Shown here: one piece after another, positions 12,376 through 22,718 of the stretch
Position numbering within the stretch: the stretch's first letter is position 1
Layout: each line of letters starts with the position of its first letter
From: Lysobacterales bacterium
GTDB lineage: Bacteria; Pseudomonadota; Gammaproteobacteria; Xanthomonadales; Wenzhouxiangellaceae
Assembly (NCBI GenBank): GCA_002722315.1
Contig: PBLG01000001.1
Location: 41,301-105,300, forward strand
Direction of reading: 5' to 3'
DNA length: 64,000 nt
The notes under the pieces: model-generated
Told to the model about the DNA's origin: nothing
The model's input: only the letters and a program-made list of their open reading frames with translations
Databases searched by the model: none
Position numbers and translations under genes: made by a program

Positions 12376-13257
12376 CTATTCGGCTGAAGCGGTCGGGGGC
12401 CTGGCCGGCACCAGCCAGTCGCCGACGCTCGGCGGTGCCGAATCAGCGGTCTCCTCGAGCCCGACGAAGTCGAAAAGCGAGGTGTCACAAAGCTGGGAGG
12501 GCGCGACATTGGTCAGCGCCTTGAAGATCGTTTCGGTGCGTCCCGGCTGCCGTTTGTCCCATTCGGCCAGCATCTGCTTGATGGCCTGGCGCTGCAGGTT
12601 GGGCTGCGACCCGCACAGGTTGCACGGAATGATCGGGTAGTCGCGGGTCTCGGCGAGCTTCTCGAGGTCCGACTCGCGGCAGTAGGCCAGCGGCCGGATG
12701 ACGATGTTGTCGCCATCGTCGCTCTTGAGCTTCGGCGGCATCGCCTTCAGCGCACCGCCGTACAGCAGGTTCAGGAAAAACGTCTCGACGATGTCGTCCA
12801 GGTGATGGCCCAGCGCGATTTTCGTGAAGCCGTTTTCCCGGGCAAACGTGTACAGGTTGCCCCGACGCAGCCTCGAGCACAGCCCGCAGGTGGTCTTGCC
12901 CTCGGGAATCACGCGCTTGACCACCGAGTAGGTGTCACGCTCGATCACGTGGTAGTCGACGCCGATCGATTCCAGGTATTCCGGCAGCACGTGCTCGGGA
13001 AAACCGGGCTGCTTCTGGTCCAGGTTGACGGCGAAGAGTTCAAACGATACCGGCGCGCGGCGCTGCAGGCTGAGCAGCAGGTCCAGCATCGCGTAGCTGT
13101 CCTTGCCGCCGGAAAGACACACCATCACCCGGTCGCCGTCGCGGATCATCCCGTAATCGCCGATCGCCTTGCCGACGTTCTTGCGCAGTCGCTTGAACAG
13201 CTTGTCGGCGTTGTACTTGGCGGCCTTGTGCGCGGCGGTGTCGAGTGTTGCGGTCAT
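12376..13257 (-). CDS. ttcA: tRNA 2-thiocytidine(32) synthetase TtcA
   Basis: 293 residues. The PP-loop ATP-binding motif SGGKDS is at residues 49-54. Two CxxC pairs that hold the Fe-S cluster are at Cys124/Cys127 (CGLC) and Cys212/Cys215 (CNLC). TtcA uses ATP and sulfur to thiolate C32 of certain tRNAs in the cytoplasm. Length and motif spacing fit the family. The C-terminal 20 residues are poorly conserved. It is 82 bases downstream of the exported-protein cluster on the same strand but is probably a separate unit. Confidence 0.94.
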   Translation of the reverse strand: MTATLDTAAHKAAKYNADKLFKRLRKNVGKAIGDYGMIRDGDRVMVCLSGGKDSYAMLDLLLSLQRRAPVSFELFAVNLDQKQPGFPEHVLPEYLESIGVDYHVIERDTYSVVKRVIPEGKTTCGLCSRLRRGNLYTFARENGFTKIALGHHLDDIVETFFLNLLYGGALKAMPPKLKSDDGDNIVIRPLAYCRESDLEKLAETRDYPIIPCNLCGSQPNLQRQAIKQMLAEWDKRQPGRTETIFKALTNVAPSQLCDTSLFDFVGLEETADSAPPSVGDWLVPARPPTASAE

Positions 13258-13339
13258 GGCGGGGAACGAACAGTTTCAAACCCGAAAGGATACAGGAAAT
13301 CAACAACCTGAGGCCGTCAGCGCCAGCCCTCGATTCGGA

Positions 13340-14296
13340 TCACGGGATCGAAATGCAGACGATCTTCGCGCTTGCCACGATCGTTGTACTGGTAAGGTTT
13401 ATCCAGCGGCATTGATAGCCCGCAACAGATCCCGGATCGGTCCAATCGAGAACATCGGTCCCGACAAGGCGTGACGACGTTTGCGGACAAGCGCCGTTCA
13501 GTGGTCGATCATTGGAATCCGTGCAGCTTGCGGTGGCCGCTCCAATCAAGCCGGGCGGAATGCTGATTTCTGGCGAACTGCTTTCATAAAGCTCGTCCCG
13601 GCTCCGGTAGCTGCCCGGTTGAAGCGCTGCCAGTTCGACGCATCCCGAAGCGGCAGCGCATGAAAATTCACCATCCACCTCCAGTTCGCCGACCACCCGT
13701 ACCGCCGGCTGGGTTGGTCCACTGTTTTCGACGAGCAACGCGACGCTGTCGTTGAACCGCTGTATTGCCACCCCGCCCTGCAGATCCACCGGCCCGTCGC
13801 TGAACACCTCGTCGGCCTCGACGCGGCCGGCGCGAACCTCGCCCGCCGTCGTAATGTCGCCGTCCACACTCAGCGCGCCCTGCACGTTCGCCTCCCCGTC
13901 CACGTCCAGCGGCGCGATCACGGCCTGGGCGGCAATCGCGTAGGGGGAGGCGTTGACCGGCTGGCGCGGCAGCAGCGGCGTGAACGCACCGGTGCTGGCC
14001 CCGTCGCGCACGCGGGCCTCGACCCAGTAGCCTCCGCCGGCCTCGAACGGCGCGCCGGTGAAGTCGGCGGCCAGCTCGAACAGCCCGCCGGTGACGGTCA
14101 CGTCGTCGAACGCGTTGACGTCGATGGAGGTCCCGCCGGCCTCGACGTTATAAAGCGCCAGCTCGAAGTCGAACGTGCCGTCGGCGGCCGTGCCGGCTTC
14201 GGTCAGGTAGCCCTGGTAGGTGAAGGTCGTGGTCTGGGCGTTTGCCGGACCGCCAATCAGAAGCAGGAAGGCAACAAATATTTCGACACGCATCAT
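13340..14296 (-). CDS. Exported repeat-type protein, paralogue 1 (tail-fibre/collagen-like N-terminus)
   Basis: 318 residues. ATG at 14296 has GGAG 8 bases upstream and opens a signal peptide (MMRVEIFVAFLLLIGG, cleaved after NAQ). Mature residues from about 22 read TTTFTYQGYLTEAGTAADG, a beta-rich domain seen in exported fibre-like proteins. It is followed by short NVQGALSVDGDITTAGEVRAG-like strands resembling phage tail-fibre or shaft repeats. The last 90 residues contain six cysteines. About the first 220 residues closely match the neighbouring gene at 14328-15284, while the C-terminal domains are unrelated by eye. Function unknown; extracytoplasmic. Confidence 0.75.
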   Translation of the reverse strand: MMRVEIFVAFLLLIGGPANAQTTTFTYQGYLTEAGTAADGTFDFELALYNVEAGGTSIDVNAFDDVTVTGGLFELAADFTGAPFEAGGGYWVEARVRDGASTGAFTPLLPRQPVNASPYAIAAQAVIAPLDVDGEANVQGALSVDGDITTAGEVRAGRVEADEVFSDGPVDLQGGVAIQRFNDSVALLVENSGPTQPAVRVVGELEVDGEFSCAAASGCVELAALQPGSYRSRDELYESSSPEISIPPGLIGAATASCTDSNDRPLNGACPQTSSRLVGTDVLDWTDPGSVAGYQCRWINLTSTTIVASAKIVCISIP

Positions 14297-14327
14297 ATTG
14301 ACTTCTCCGTAGCGCAGGGAACTCGTT

Positions 14328-15284
14328 TCAGGGCAGTGGCGGCAGGCAGTAGATACGCGTGTCCACGTTTTCCGGGGTTCCCCCGGAGTTCTTGTAGAAG
14401 CAAGAGAATCTGACGGGCAAGCTGGTGTCCGCAAGGTTTTGCCACTCGTGCGCGACGGCAACCATATTCGGCCGCAGAGAGGGGCAGTCCGCAAATACCG
14501 GAACGTGTTCGCTCGTTGGGCAGCTCGCTACCAGTTCGGAAGTCAACCCGGCCCCCACTGATCGGCTCTCGACGACCGTGACGATTTGCGCTCGATCGGC
14601 CAGGACGGGAAAGGCCAGCACCGAAGGCGTGATGCAGCCGCCGGCGCAGCGCAACTCGCCATCGAGTTCGAGGTCGCCGATCACCCTTGCCGCCGGCTGG
14701 GTCGGCCCGTCGTTGCCGACGACCAGCGCGACGTCGTCGCCGAAGCGCTGGATGGCCACGCCGCCGGTGAAGTCCACCGGTCCGTCGCTGGCCATCTCGT
14801 CGGCCTCGATGCGCCCGGCGCGAACCTCGCCGGTGGTCGTGATGTCGCCGACGACGCTCAGCGCGCCCTGCACGTTCGCATCGCCAGCGACGTCCAGCGG
14901 TGCGATCACGGCCTGGGCGGCGATGGCGTAGGGCGAGGCGTTGACGGCCTGCCGCGGCAGCAGCGGCGTGAAGGCACCGATGCTTGCCCCGTCGCGCACC
15001 CGGGCTTCGACCCAGTAGCTCCCGCCGGCCTCGAACGGCGCGCCGGTAAAGTCGGCCGGCAGCTCAAACAGCCCGCCGGTGACCGTTACGTCGTCGAAGG
15101 CGTTGACGTCGATGGGCGAACCGCCGGCGTCGACGTTGTAGAGGGCCAGCTCGAAGTCGAACTCGCCCTCGGCGGCGGTGCCGGCCTCGGTCAGGTAGCC
15201 CTGGTAAGTGAACGTGGTCGTCTGGGCCTGGACGCACAGCGATGCGACGGCCAGCAGCGCGGCGGCGATGAATCTGAAGATCAT
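14328..15284 (-). CDS. Exported repeat-type protein, paralogue 2
   Basis: 318 residues with a signal peptide ending CVQAQ. The fibre-like region (TTTFTYQGYLTEAGTAAEG through DGPVDFTGGVAIQRFGDD) nearly copies the 13340-14296 protein. A different C-terminal domain starts after about residue 220 (ITPSVLAFPVLADRAQIVTV). The ATG overlaps the stop of the 106-residue gene upstream by 4 bases (ATGA), so translation is coupled. It ends 31 bases before its paralogue. Probably a recent tandem duplication in which the C-terminal domain was swapped or diverged. Confidence 0.75.
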   Translation of the reverse strand: MIFRFIAAALLAVASLCVQAQTTTFTYQGYLTEAGTAAEGEFDFELALYNVDAGGSPIDVNAFDDVTVTGGLFELPADFTGAPFEAGGSYWVEARVRDGASIGAFTPLLPRQAVNASPYAIAAQAVIAPLDVAGDANVQGALSVVGDITTTGEVRAGRIEADEMASDGPVDFTGGVAIQRFGDDVALVVGNDGPTQPAARVIGDLELDGELRCAGGCITPSVLAFPVLADRAQIVTVVESRSVGAGLTSELVASCPTSEHVPVFADCPSLRPNMVAVAHEWQNLADTSLPVRFSCFYKNSGGTPENVDTRIYCLPPLP

Positions 15285-15601
15285 GGCAAGTCCTCCTCGT
15301 CTGGTACTTGGCTGCGCGCGGCGGGCGGGTTTTCGAAACTGTCGGTGAACACCAGGCTGCCGGCCGCGCCGGGGTGGGGCACCAGCGCACCGACGCGAAG
15401 CACGTAGTCATCGCCCTCGGCCCGGCCGACGACGGGTTGTCCTGTCAGTGCGATCACTTCGAAACGGCCGCCGGACGAGGTTTCTCCGCCCGACGCGACC
15501 GTGCCGCGTTCGAGTTCCTGGGCCGCGATGCTGCCGGTAAGCAACAGTCCCAGAATCACCGCGATCCTGGGCGTGGGTCGATCGATGCGTTGAGTTTTCA
15601 T
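15281..15601 (-). CDS. Small exported protein with a near-C-terminal VFTDSFE motif
   Basis: 106 residues. ATG at 15601 opens a signal peptide (RIAVILGLLLTGSIAAQE). The frame continues upstream to 15739, but without signal features. The mature part carries SSGGRFEVIALTGQPVVGRA and DDYVLRVGALVPHPG, a short beta-domain of a type often found in exported proteins. Near the end is SLVFTDSFENPP, close to the DLIFLDGFE end of the beta-helix protein encoded upstream. It overlaps the next gene by 4 bases. Function unknown. Confidence 0.66.
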   Translation of the reverse strand: MKTQRIDRPTPRIAVILGLLLTGSIAAQELERGTVASGGETSSGGRFEVIALTGQPVVGRAEGDDYVLRVGALVPHPGAAGSLVFTDSFENPPAARSQVPDEEDLP

Positions 15602-15725
15602 CGTTCTCGGACTCCGTGTTGTTCGATCGAAAAGCCCCGTGGCATCCGGGCCGTGGAGGCTGAGCTGGCCCGGACGCCGTCTCGGCCCGGGGCGCCCGGA
15701 TTCGGAAGCGCGGCTCGAATGCCCG

Positions 15726-18700
15726 CTACTCGAATCCATCGAGGAAGATCAGGTCGGCAAAGTCCTCGAATGCACCCACGTCGCAAGGCGTCCCGGAGGG
15801 CGCCGGGCGCGGCTGACCGCGCTGGTCCTGCGTCAGCGGCACCCCCAGAGCGTCGGCGCAACCTGCCGGGTTGCCGGCTTCTATGGCCGGACTGCCCGGC
15901 AGCAGCGCGCGCGTGGGCGTCGGACCGCCGTTGTCGGCCAGCGGACCTAAAAGCGGGTTGATGGGGTTTCCCGAATCGCCGACCTGGTCGCCGTCGACGG
16001 TGTCGACGAAGCCCGAGCAGAACGAGCCGGGAATCCCGACGATGTTGTGCCCGCCCGTGGTGAAATTGCCGGAACAATCGGGCTCAACGCCGTTGTCGCT
16101 GTCGGTGTTGCCGGCGAGGATGGTGTTGCGCAGGGACGCATCGGCCGCCGGGATGCCGCTGGACAGTCCGCCACCTGCGCGCGCACTGTTGCCGGCGATC
16201 GTTGACGACGCAATCGACAGCGTGGCGCCGGCGTTGACGACGAGTCCGCCGCCGAAGCTTCCAGACTCGTTGCCGCTGAACGTGGAATTCGTCACCAGGA
16301 GGTCGCTTCCGCTCACCGACACGCCGCCCCCGCCGGCGTCGGCGCTGTTGCCGTCGAAGGTCGAGTCGACGATATCCACGACGGTGCCGGATCCGGAGAG
16401 CCTCAGCGCGCCGCCGCTTCCCGATGTCGCTTCGTTCTGGCTGAAGCGCGAACGACTGATCAGGATCGACAGATTGGGGTTGTTACCGAATATCGCGCCC
16501 CCGCCGGCGGCTTCGCTGGCGGTGTTTCGCTCGAAGACGCAGCGATCGATCGTAACGTCGCCGAGGACGAACAGAGCACCGGCGCCGTCGCTTGAGTTGT
16601 CGGCGAATCGGCACTCGGAAAAGATCGCCGGCGCGCCGACCTGGAAAGTGTTGTCGTTTCCGGTGGTCACGGCGTTGCGGACCGTGAGGCCGTGGAACGA
16701 TAAAGGCGCTGACGTGGCGAATACGCCGTCGGGCGAATTGGTCGCGTCCAGCGCAAGCACGTCGCGACCGGGGCCATGAATTGCAAGCGGTTCGCTCACG
16801 GTCTGGAATCGTCCGGTGACCAGGATCGAGCCCGTAACGTCGGCCGTGAACGTGATGACGTCTTCGGCCGGCGACGGACTGCCGGCGCTGCACTCGTTGG
16901 CCGACGATCCGGAAGGCGCGTTGAAGCGTGCCGAATTGATCGCCTCGCGCAGCGTGCACTCGCCGTCGTCGGCTACGGTGTCGGCGTTGCTGTTGACGAC
17001 GATCGCGTCATTGCTGAATACGGCTTCGACGAGGCGTGAAGCGTCCATCGTGACCTGGCAGCCGGCGTCGCCACTGCAGTCCCCGCCCCAGGCGAGGAAC
17101 GCGAAGCCCGTCTCGGCCTGCGGGCTCAGTGAGACGACCGTGCCGGGAACGAACGGCGCACTGCAGGTGCCGGGGCAATCGATGCCTGATGGAGTGCTGG
17201 TGACCCGACCCTCGCCGAATACCTCAACCAGCAGGAGTTCGCGGTTATCGGCAAACGATGCCTGAACCGAGCGCGCCTGGTCCATCGTGATTTGGCACGT
17301 GCCCGATCCGGTGCAGTCGCCGGTGAATTCGTTGAACGTGAAGCCGGGCTCCGCGCTCGGGGTCAATTCGACCAGCGTGCCGTCCTCGTATTCCTCGGAG
17401 CAGTCGCCGGGGCAGTCGATGCCGGCCGGATTGCTCTGCACCGAGCCACCCGGGGTCGTCGAAACCGAAAGTTCGAAGGTCGGGATCGGCACGACCTCGG
17501 CGGCACCGATGTCGCAGCGCGGCCCGCCGATCTCGTCACCGTCGGCCTCGCGCGTCTCGCCGCGCTGGTCGGTCACCAGTGCGACGCCGTCTGCGCGCAG
17601 GCATCCGCCCGGGTTGCCGAAATCCAGTGCGGGGCTGCTTGCCAGCGGGAGTCGGGTGCGGGTCGGCCCGCCGTTGTCGGCGATCGGTCCCAGCACCGGC
17701 GACAGCGGGCTCGCCAGGTTGCCGGTCTGGTCACCGGTTATCGCGCCGAAGGTGCAGTCGTTGACTGCGCCGATCAGGTTATAGCCGTCGCTGACCGGCT
17801 GATCAGCGCAGTCCGGACCAGTGCCGTCGGGCGCGATGTTCTCGGCGATGATCGTGTTGCGCAGCAGTATGTCCTGTGCCTGGCCGGCGATGCCGCCGCC
17901 ACGACCGCTGCCGCCGTTGCCGTTGGCGGTGTTGCCGGTGATCGTCGAGCTGGCGATGGTGGCGGTATTGGGCAGTGCGTTGACCATCCACAGCGCGCCC
18001 GCGTCGTCTCCGGCGGCGTTGCCGTGAAAGGTGCTGTTGGTGATCTGGACGTCCGATTCCGACAGGAATGCCGCCCCGCCGCTGCCCGCGGCTTCGTTGT
18101 TCTCGAAAGTCGAGCGCCGGATCCGGATGGCGTGGTTCGACGAAGCGCTGTGAATCGCCCCGCCGCTGCCCGAGCTGACATTGCCGCTGAATGTCGTGTC
18201 GACCACCGAAAGGCCGATGATCTCGCCCGGATCGGCGATGCCCGGCAGAAACAGGAAAATTGCGGCGCCGTTGCCGCCGGCATTGTCTATGAACTCGCTG
18301 TTAGTGATGTCCACGAGCGCCGGTCCGCTGGTCGCCGATACGCTCAGCGTGCCGCCGGCGGCGTTGGTCATCTGATTGTTGACAAAGCGACAGTCGTCGA
18401 TGGTGAGCGTGGTACCCCCGGCGTCGCCCTGGAAAACGATGGCGCCGCCGCCGTTCTGCGCCGTCGTGTCCCTGATCTCGCAGTCGCTGAGCGTCAGATC
18501 CGCCGGCGTGTTCATCCGGATCGCCGCATTGCCGGACCCGCCAGCTTCCTCCAGCGCCAACCCGCTGATGATCAGCTCCGCGCTAGACGCCAGAATGCCG
18601 GCCGTGCCGTTGCCGCTGATCGAAAGCGCCGCGCGACCCGGTCCGGTGATCACGAGCGGCTCGGTAACGTCCGGCAGCGGATTGCCGTCGATCTGAATGG

Positions 18701-18947
18701 TTACGGGTACCAGCAGCAGGCCGAACTCGATGAAGTCGAAGCCTGACGTGCCATTGACGCACTCGCCGGACGATGCGCCGGATGCGGTGTTCGTATTGGC
18801 CGCGATGATCGCTTCGCGCAGCGTGCAGACGCCGTCGTCGGCGACTGTATCGGTCACGTTGTTGACCGTGATGGTGGCGGCCTGAGCCCCGATGCAGCTG
18901 GCCAGTGCAATCGCGGCCGCTGCGAGGAGATGGATGCTGCGGTTCAT
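15726..18947 (-). CDS. Large exported protein with two CSLREA-type right-handed beta-helix regions
   Basis: 1073 residues. ATG at 18947 opens a signal peptide ([20 protein letters not shown]); the longer frame upstream lies inside the previous gene. A CSLREA-like motif (CTLREA) sits at residues 41-46, and a second (ECTLREAIN) at about residue 660. Each opens a right-handed parallel beta-helix full of NNxAxGxGGA-type turns. Between them are two InlB/SpaA-like bacterial repeats ([33 protein letters not shown]). The chain ends with DLIFLDGFE. Probably surface-exposed or secreted, adhesin-like. It overlaps the upstream gene by 4 bases, so it belongs to the same operon. Confidence 0.8.
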   Translation of the reverse strand: MNRSIHLLAAAAIALASCIGAQAATITVNNVTDTVADDGVCTLREAIIAANTNTASGASSGECVNGTSGFDFIEFGLLLVPVTIQIDGNPLPDVTEPLVITGPGRAALSISGNGTAGILASSAELIISGLALEEAGGSGNAAIRMNTPADLTLSDCEIRDTTAQNGGGAIVFQGDAGGTTLTIDDCRFVNNQMTNAAGGTLSVSATSGPALVDITNSEFIDNAGGNGAAIFLFLPGIADPGEIIGLSVVDTTFSGNVSSGSGGAIHSASSNHAIRIRRSTFENNEAAGSGGAAFLSESDVQITNSTFHGNAAGDDAGALWMVNALPNTATIASSTITGNTANGNGGSGRGGGIAGQAQDILLRNTIIAENIAPDGTGPDCADQPVSDGYNLIGAVNDCTFGAITGDQTGNLASPLSPVLGPIADNGGPTRTRLPLASSPALDFGNPGGCLRADGVALVTDQRGETREADGDEIGGPRCDIGAAEVVPIPTFELSVSTTPGGSVQSNPAGIDCPGDCSEEYEDGTLVELTPSAEPGFTFNEFTGDCTGSGTCQITMDQARSVQASFADNRELLLVEVFGEGRVTSTPSGIDCPGTCSAPFVPGTVVSLSPQAETGFAFLAWGGDCSGDAGCQVTMDASRLVEAVFSNDAIVVNSNADTVADDGECTLREAINSARFNAPSGSSANECSAGSPSPAEDVITFTADVTGSILVTGRFQTVSEPLAIHGPGRDVLALDATNSPDGVFATSAPLSFHGLTVRNAVTTGNDNTFQVGAPAIFSECRFADNSSDGAGALFVLGDVTIDRCVFERNTASEAAGGGAIFGNNPNLSILISRSRFSQNEATSGSGGALRLSGSGTVVDIVDSTFDGNSADAGGGGVSVSGSDLLVTNSTFSGNESGSFGGGLVVNAGATLSIASSTIAGNSARAGGGLSSGIPAADASLRNTILAGNTDSDNGVEPDCSGNFTTGGHNIVGIPGSFCSGFVDTVDGDQVGDSGNPINPLLGPLADNGGPTPTRALLPGSPAIEAGNPAGCADALGVPLTQDQRGQPRPAPSGTPCDVGAFEDFADLIFLDGFE

Positions 18948-20650
18948 GGCAGTTCTCCCATCCTGAGGTAGTAGTTGTCGCCGACCCAGAAGCCGTCCCA
19001 GGGCGGCGACTTCGGCGCCTCGTTCGGCGCGCCTTCCTTGGCGACCATGCTCAACTCGAACGCCTGGGCGACGCCCTCGGGTCTGAGCTCGTCGTCGGTG
19101 ATCGCGACCGTCACCGGCAGCCGCCACTGGATCGGCCGACCGAACATGTCCTTGGCCGCAACCTGCCACGGTCCGGTCACCGAAACGGCCAGCACGTCCT
19201 GCGGGCGCTTTTCGCTCTGGCCCCAGTCGCGGTCGTCGGCAAGGTATTGCTGCACCGAGCTGCTCAGCTGATCGGTGCTTCCGGGACCATCGAAACCGCT
19301 CATGTGGCCCGGCCAGGTCGCTGAAGCAATGCGCGCCATCTGTTCGTCGCGCTTGGCCTGCGCCAGTTGATCAACCTGGCTGCGCAGACGGTTCAGTCGC
19401 GGGTTGTTGGGATCGATGGATTGCCCTGTGCGGATCATCTCGGCGGCTTCTTCCAGTCGCTCTTGCTGAACCTTGGCCGAGTAATCGTCGATATCGGCCA
19501 GGCGCCCGGCAACATTGTCGGCGACCGTTTCGGCGCTGACTGCGCGGGTACCCCGCAGCTTGTCCAGAAACCCGAGCAAGGCCATGGCGTTATATGCAAC
19601 GCGAGAATTGGTCGACGACGCCTCGGCCCCGGCCGCGTCCAGCGCCTCCTCGATAGCCGCGCCCTGGCTGCCGTATTTCTGGCCGAACTCGAGCAGGGTC
19701 GGTCGAATCGCCTCGGCGGACGCTTCGGCGGCCTCGATGGCCGCCAGCGCCTCGTCGACGGCGCCGGGATTGTCGTAGTAGACGACGCTGCGACCGTGAA
19801 TCGAAGCGATCATGTCGCTGTGAGCTTGTTGCAGATCCAGGATGGCCTGGGCGTCTTCAGTGGCCGTGGCAGCCGTCGTCGCCGCATCGGCCCGGGCAGC
19901 GCCGGCTTTGGCTTCGGCACTGCCGATGGCGCTCGCCACCTCGGTGATCCGACCGCGGACGGTCGCGACTTCCTTCGAGTCGGCAACAGCGGGGTTCGCC
20001 GCGACGAATGCCTCCAGCCGTTCGGCGGATTCGGCCTGGTCGCGCTTTGCGCCTCTGAGGGCCAGCGCGGCCGCGTCTTCGCGATCTGCGTCGTGATAGG
20101 CGTCCAGGCTCGACTCGGCATTGTTCAGGGAAGTATCGATCTGTTGCAGTTCGAACTTCTGTCTCCGCGACAGCGCGGCGTCGGCCGCCGGGGCCGTCTG
20201 GCTCGGCGATTCGGAATTGCCGGTTGCTGAATGTTTCCGCGCTGCGGCGGGCGCCGCGCGCCGTTCACCCGAAGCCGGAGCGGTTGGCGAAGATGATGCG
20301 GCGTCGGCTCGCCCGATTGCGTCGGCCAGCTGATCGAGTCGAGTGCTTGCGGCCATGACGTCGGGATGCGAGACCAGTTCCCGATTTCGCGAAAGGAACT
20401 GATCCAGCCGATCGCGCGCCTGGTCCAGGTTGCGCTGGGCGCCCCGGCGCGCAAGTGCCGCTGCGTCGTCCCGGTCGGCCGACTCGATTCGCTCGAGATC
20501 CTTGGCGACGTTGTCCAGGCTGCGATGCACCTGGTCGATCTTGAATTGCTCGCTGGATCCCAGCGGCTCGTTGGCGTGAGCGGCCACCGCAAGAATCAGC
20601 GTCAGCAGGGCGCTCAGCATGATGATTTGATGTCGTGACGGAATGTTCAT
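18944..20650 (-). CDS. Exported coiled-coil repeat protein, first gene of the sigma-54-linked operon
   Basis: 568 residues. ATG at 20650 opens a signal peptide (IIMLSALLTLILAVAAHA). The mature chain has two related helical repeats of about 80 residues, near 33-115 and 165-245. Both carry DADRxDAAALAxRGAxR-type motifs and long heptad-like runs. More helix follows, then a beta-rich C-terminal domain ([45 protein letters not shown]). No family recognised. Its stop overlaps the start of the beta-helix gene, so it may be a periplasmic partner or chaperone. A sigma-54 promoter lies about 125 bases upstream. Confidence 0.72.
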   Translation of the reverse strand: MNIPSRHQIIMLSALLTLILAVAAHANEPLGSSEQFKIDQVHRSLDNVAKDLERIESADRDDAAALARRGAQRNLDQARDRLDQFLSRNRELVSHPDVMAASTRLDQLADAIGRADAASSSPTAPASGERRAAPAAARKHSATGNSESPSQTAPAADAALSRRQKFELQQIDTSLNNAESSLDAYHDADREDAAALALRGAKRDQAESAERLEAFVAANPAVADSKEVATVRGRITEVASAIGSAEAKAGAARADAATTAATATEDAQAILDLQQAHSDMIASIHGRSVVYYDNPGAVDEALAAIEAAEASAEAIRPTLLEFGQKYGSQGAAIEEALDAAGAEASSTNSRVAYNAMALLGFLDKLRGTRAVSAETVADNVAGRLADIDDYSAKVQQERLEEAAEMIRTGQSIDPNNPRLNRLRSQVDQLAQAKRDEQMARIASATWPGHMSGFDGPGSTDQLSSSVQQYLADDRDWGQSEKRPQDVLAVSVTGPWQVAAKDMFGRPIQWRLPVTVAITDDELRPEGVAQAFELSMVAKEGAPNEAPKSPPWDGFWVGDNYYLRMGELP

Positions 20651-20995
20651 TGGCTGTAGTTCCCCATGAAGGTTTGTCGGGACGGTCCCTCGATCCCGCT
20701 TTGCGCGTTGCTGGCCGGCCTTCGCAGGTGCTGGCCCCGGAACGTGGCGGATCAGGATCCCAACGCTGACCTGCAAGCCGCGCGCCAGCCCGATCTCAGC
20801 CAATGAAATCAGAGCGTTGCAAGGGTCGAGGCCGCTCGCTGTCTCAGGATGGAGACAGGTCGAGCCGCACCGTCACAGCGGGGTTCGGGCTGCCGAAAGC
20901 GGCCGCGACGGTGTAATCGGGGAATCGCCGGTCCGGCGATCCGAAAGCGGTAAGGAGAGGCGTCTGCAGCGCCCGCTGCCGTGGTGGCCGAGCGC
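20651..20995 (-). other. Intergenic region upstream of the exported-protein operon
   Basis: 345 bases between the operon's first gene and the 3' end of the frameshifted regulator. It holds the sigma-54 promoter at 20771-20788 and no gene that I can support. The long in-frame extension of the downstream gene through it (MAEIGLARGL...) lacks a signal peptide and is non-coding. The leader from the predicted start site to the ATG would be about 110 bases. Confidence 0.5.
20771..20788 (-). promoter_or_regulatory. Sigma-54 (-24/-12) promoter
   Basis: Read on the minus strand, the site is CTGGCGCGCGGCTTGCAG. It matches the RpoN consensus TGGCACG-N4-TTGCA at all but one base, with the invariant GG and GC exactly 10 bases apart. 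It points at the exported-protein operon and lies downstream of the gene for an AAA+ activator of the sigma-54 type. Start of transcription would be near 20761. Confidence 0.68.
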
Positions 20996-22649
20996 TCAGC
21001 GCCGGACCTTGAGATCCTTCATGCGGCGGTAGAGCGTAGCGCGACTGATGCCCAGCGCTCGGGCGGCGTGGGTAGCATTACCGTCGTGCTTGGCAAGCGC
21101 CTGTTCTATGGCCTGTCGCTGCGCCTCGGCGCTGACGTCCTGCAGATCCGCGGTGACTTTCTCGAGATTCGCGATTTCCGGTGACAGGTGCCGGCTTCCG
21201 AGCAGTTCCCGGTGCTCGACGAACAAGGCGGCCCGCTGCATTTCCTGCTCGAGCTCGCGAACGTTGCCGGGCCAATCGTGGGCGCACAGCGCATCCATGG
21301 CCGCATGGCTGATGCCGGCCGGCTGTCTGCCGGCATCGCGCGCGGCCCGGGCAAGGAAGTGTCCGGCCAGCTGGGGGATGTCTTCTGCCCGCTCGCGTAG
21401 TGGTGGAAGCCGCACTTTCCATCCGGCCAGTCGGTGTATGAGGTCGGGCCTGAGCGGGCCATTCTGGCCACTTCTGGCCGAGATTTCGCGGTTGGTGGCC
21501 GCCAGGATTCGTACATCGATCGCTCTGGCGTGGCGCGCTCCGACCGGCACGACCTCGCGCTCCTGCAATACCCGCAACAGCTTGGCCTGGCAGTCGTCCG
21601 GCATCTCGGTGATCTCGTCCAGCAGCAAGGTACCGCCGTCGGCCTGGAAGAAGCGGCCTTCGCGCGCGCTGACGCCCGTGGCCACGCCCGCCTCGATGCC
21701 GAAGAGTTCGGCCTCGAGCAGTTCGCGCGACAGCGCGGCGCAGTTGACGGCCACGAACGCGCCCTTGCGACCGCTGGCCGCATGCACGAAACGCGCGAGC
21801 AGTTCCTTGCCGGTGCCTGTTTCGCCCTGGATCAGGACGCTGAGCGCGCTCGGCGCGATCGTAGATTTCGAGCATGGCCCGGTTGACCGAAGCCGGCGCC
21901 GGGCGTTCGCTGACCGGCCGATGATGTTCAGGCGCATCCGGGGTCTTCCCGGGCGATTCGATCTGGCCGACCAGGTCAAGCAGGCTTGCGCACAACGCGA
22001 TCGACGGCGCGGCATTGACGCGCAATGGTCGCGGCCCGTAAGCGTGAATTTCGAAGCGCCCGGCCCGACGCCTGTCACTGAGCGCATTGGATTCGATTCT
22101 CCTGCCCGCCAATAACTGCCCGCCTTCGGCTGCCACACAGAATGCGAGGCCCTCGAAGCTGCGCGAAAGCGAGGCGTAGATTCGCGATCCCAACGACTGG
22201 ATATCCGGATTCGCACGCGCATGTTCGAGCAGTTCGGGAAACACCTCGAGTGCAAACCGGCTCGTGCCCTCGGCGACTAGCGTGGCCTGGTCGCGGGCCG
22301 GGTCATCCTGCGCCTGCTCGACCGGATCCTGCGGGAGCCGCAAAGCGGCGCGCGCGTCGGCCGCATCGAGGTAGCGCAATTCGGCTGCGACCATCCCGAA
22401 CTCGATGCCGGCCGTTTGCCTGATCTCGGTCGCGGACTGGACCAGGCGGCCGTCGACGCGCGTTCCGTTGCTCGAATCCAGGTCTTCGACGACAACCCGG
22501 TCGTCGCTGACTGTCAGCCGCGCGTGACGGCGGGACACGGTCGGGTGCTCGACCCGCAAGGCGCACCTGGCGCCGCTGCCGAGCACGCTGGACCGTGGTC
22601 CGAGCGTCAGACAGCGGCCCGAGTCGAGAAGTATCAGCTGCCACCGCAT
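20996..22649 (-). pseudogene. FHA domain / AAA+ sigma-54-type activator / Fis HTH regulator, interrupted by a frameshift
   Basis: Two overlapping frames together encode one regulator. The upstream frame (from ATG 22649) gives an FHA domain with SRRHARL (residues 39-45) and SSNGTRVDG (59-67), then a middle region. The downstream frame gives the AAA+ domain with GETGTGKE, GTLLLDEI and RILAATNREI, and a Fis-type HTH (ATHAARALGISRATLYRRMK). The frame changes near 21846-21859, at the junction LEIYDRAER / IAPSALSVLIQG. Adding one more 14-bp copy there restores an uninterrupted 555-residue protein. The loop that normally reads GAFTGA is GVATGV. FHA domains bind phosphothreonine, so the divergent kinase is the likely partner. 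The break could be real, switchable or an assembly error. Confidence 0.82.
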
Positions 22650-22718
22650 GCCTCGAGTGTATCACTAGTGAGACAGTCCGGGCTTGCGGCCATCTGGCGT
22701 TCTCGCCAGAATAGGGTC

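Noticed and set aside
17292..18746. 484-codon frame antisense to the beta-helix gene
   Set aside because: Shadow frame; Arg/Ala/Gly-rich translation. The minus-strand product has a signal peptide and clear repeats.
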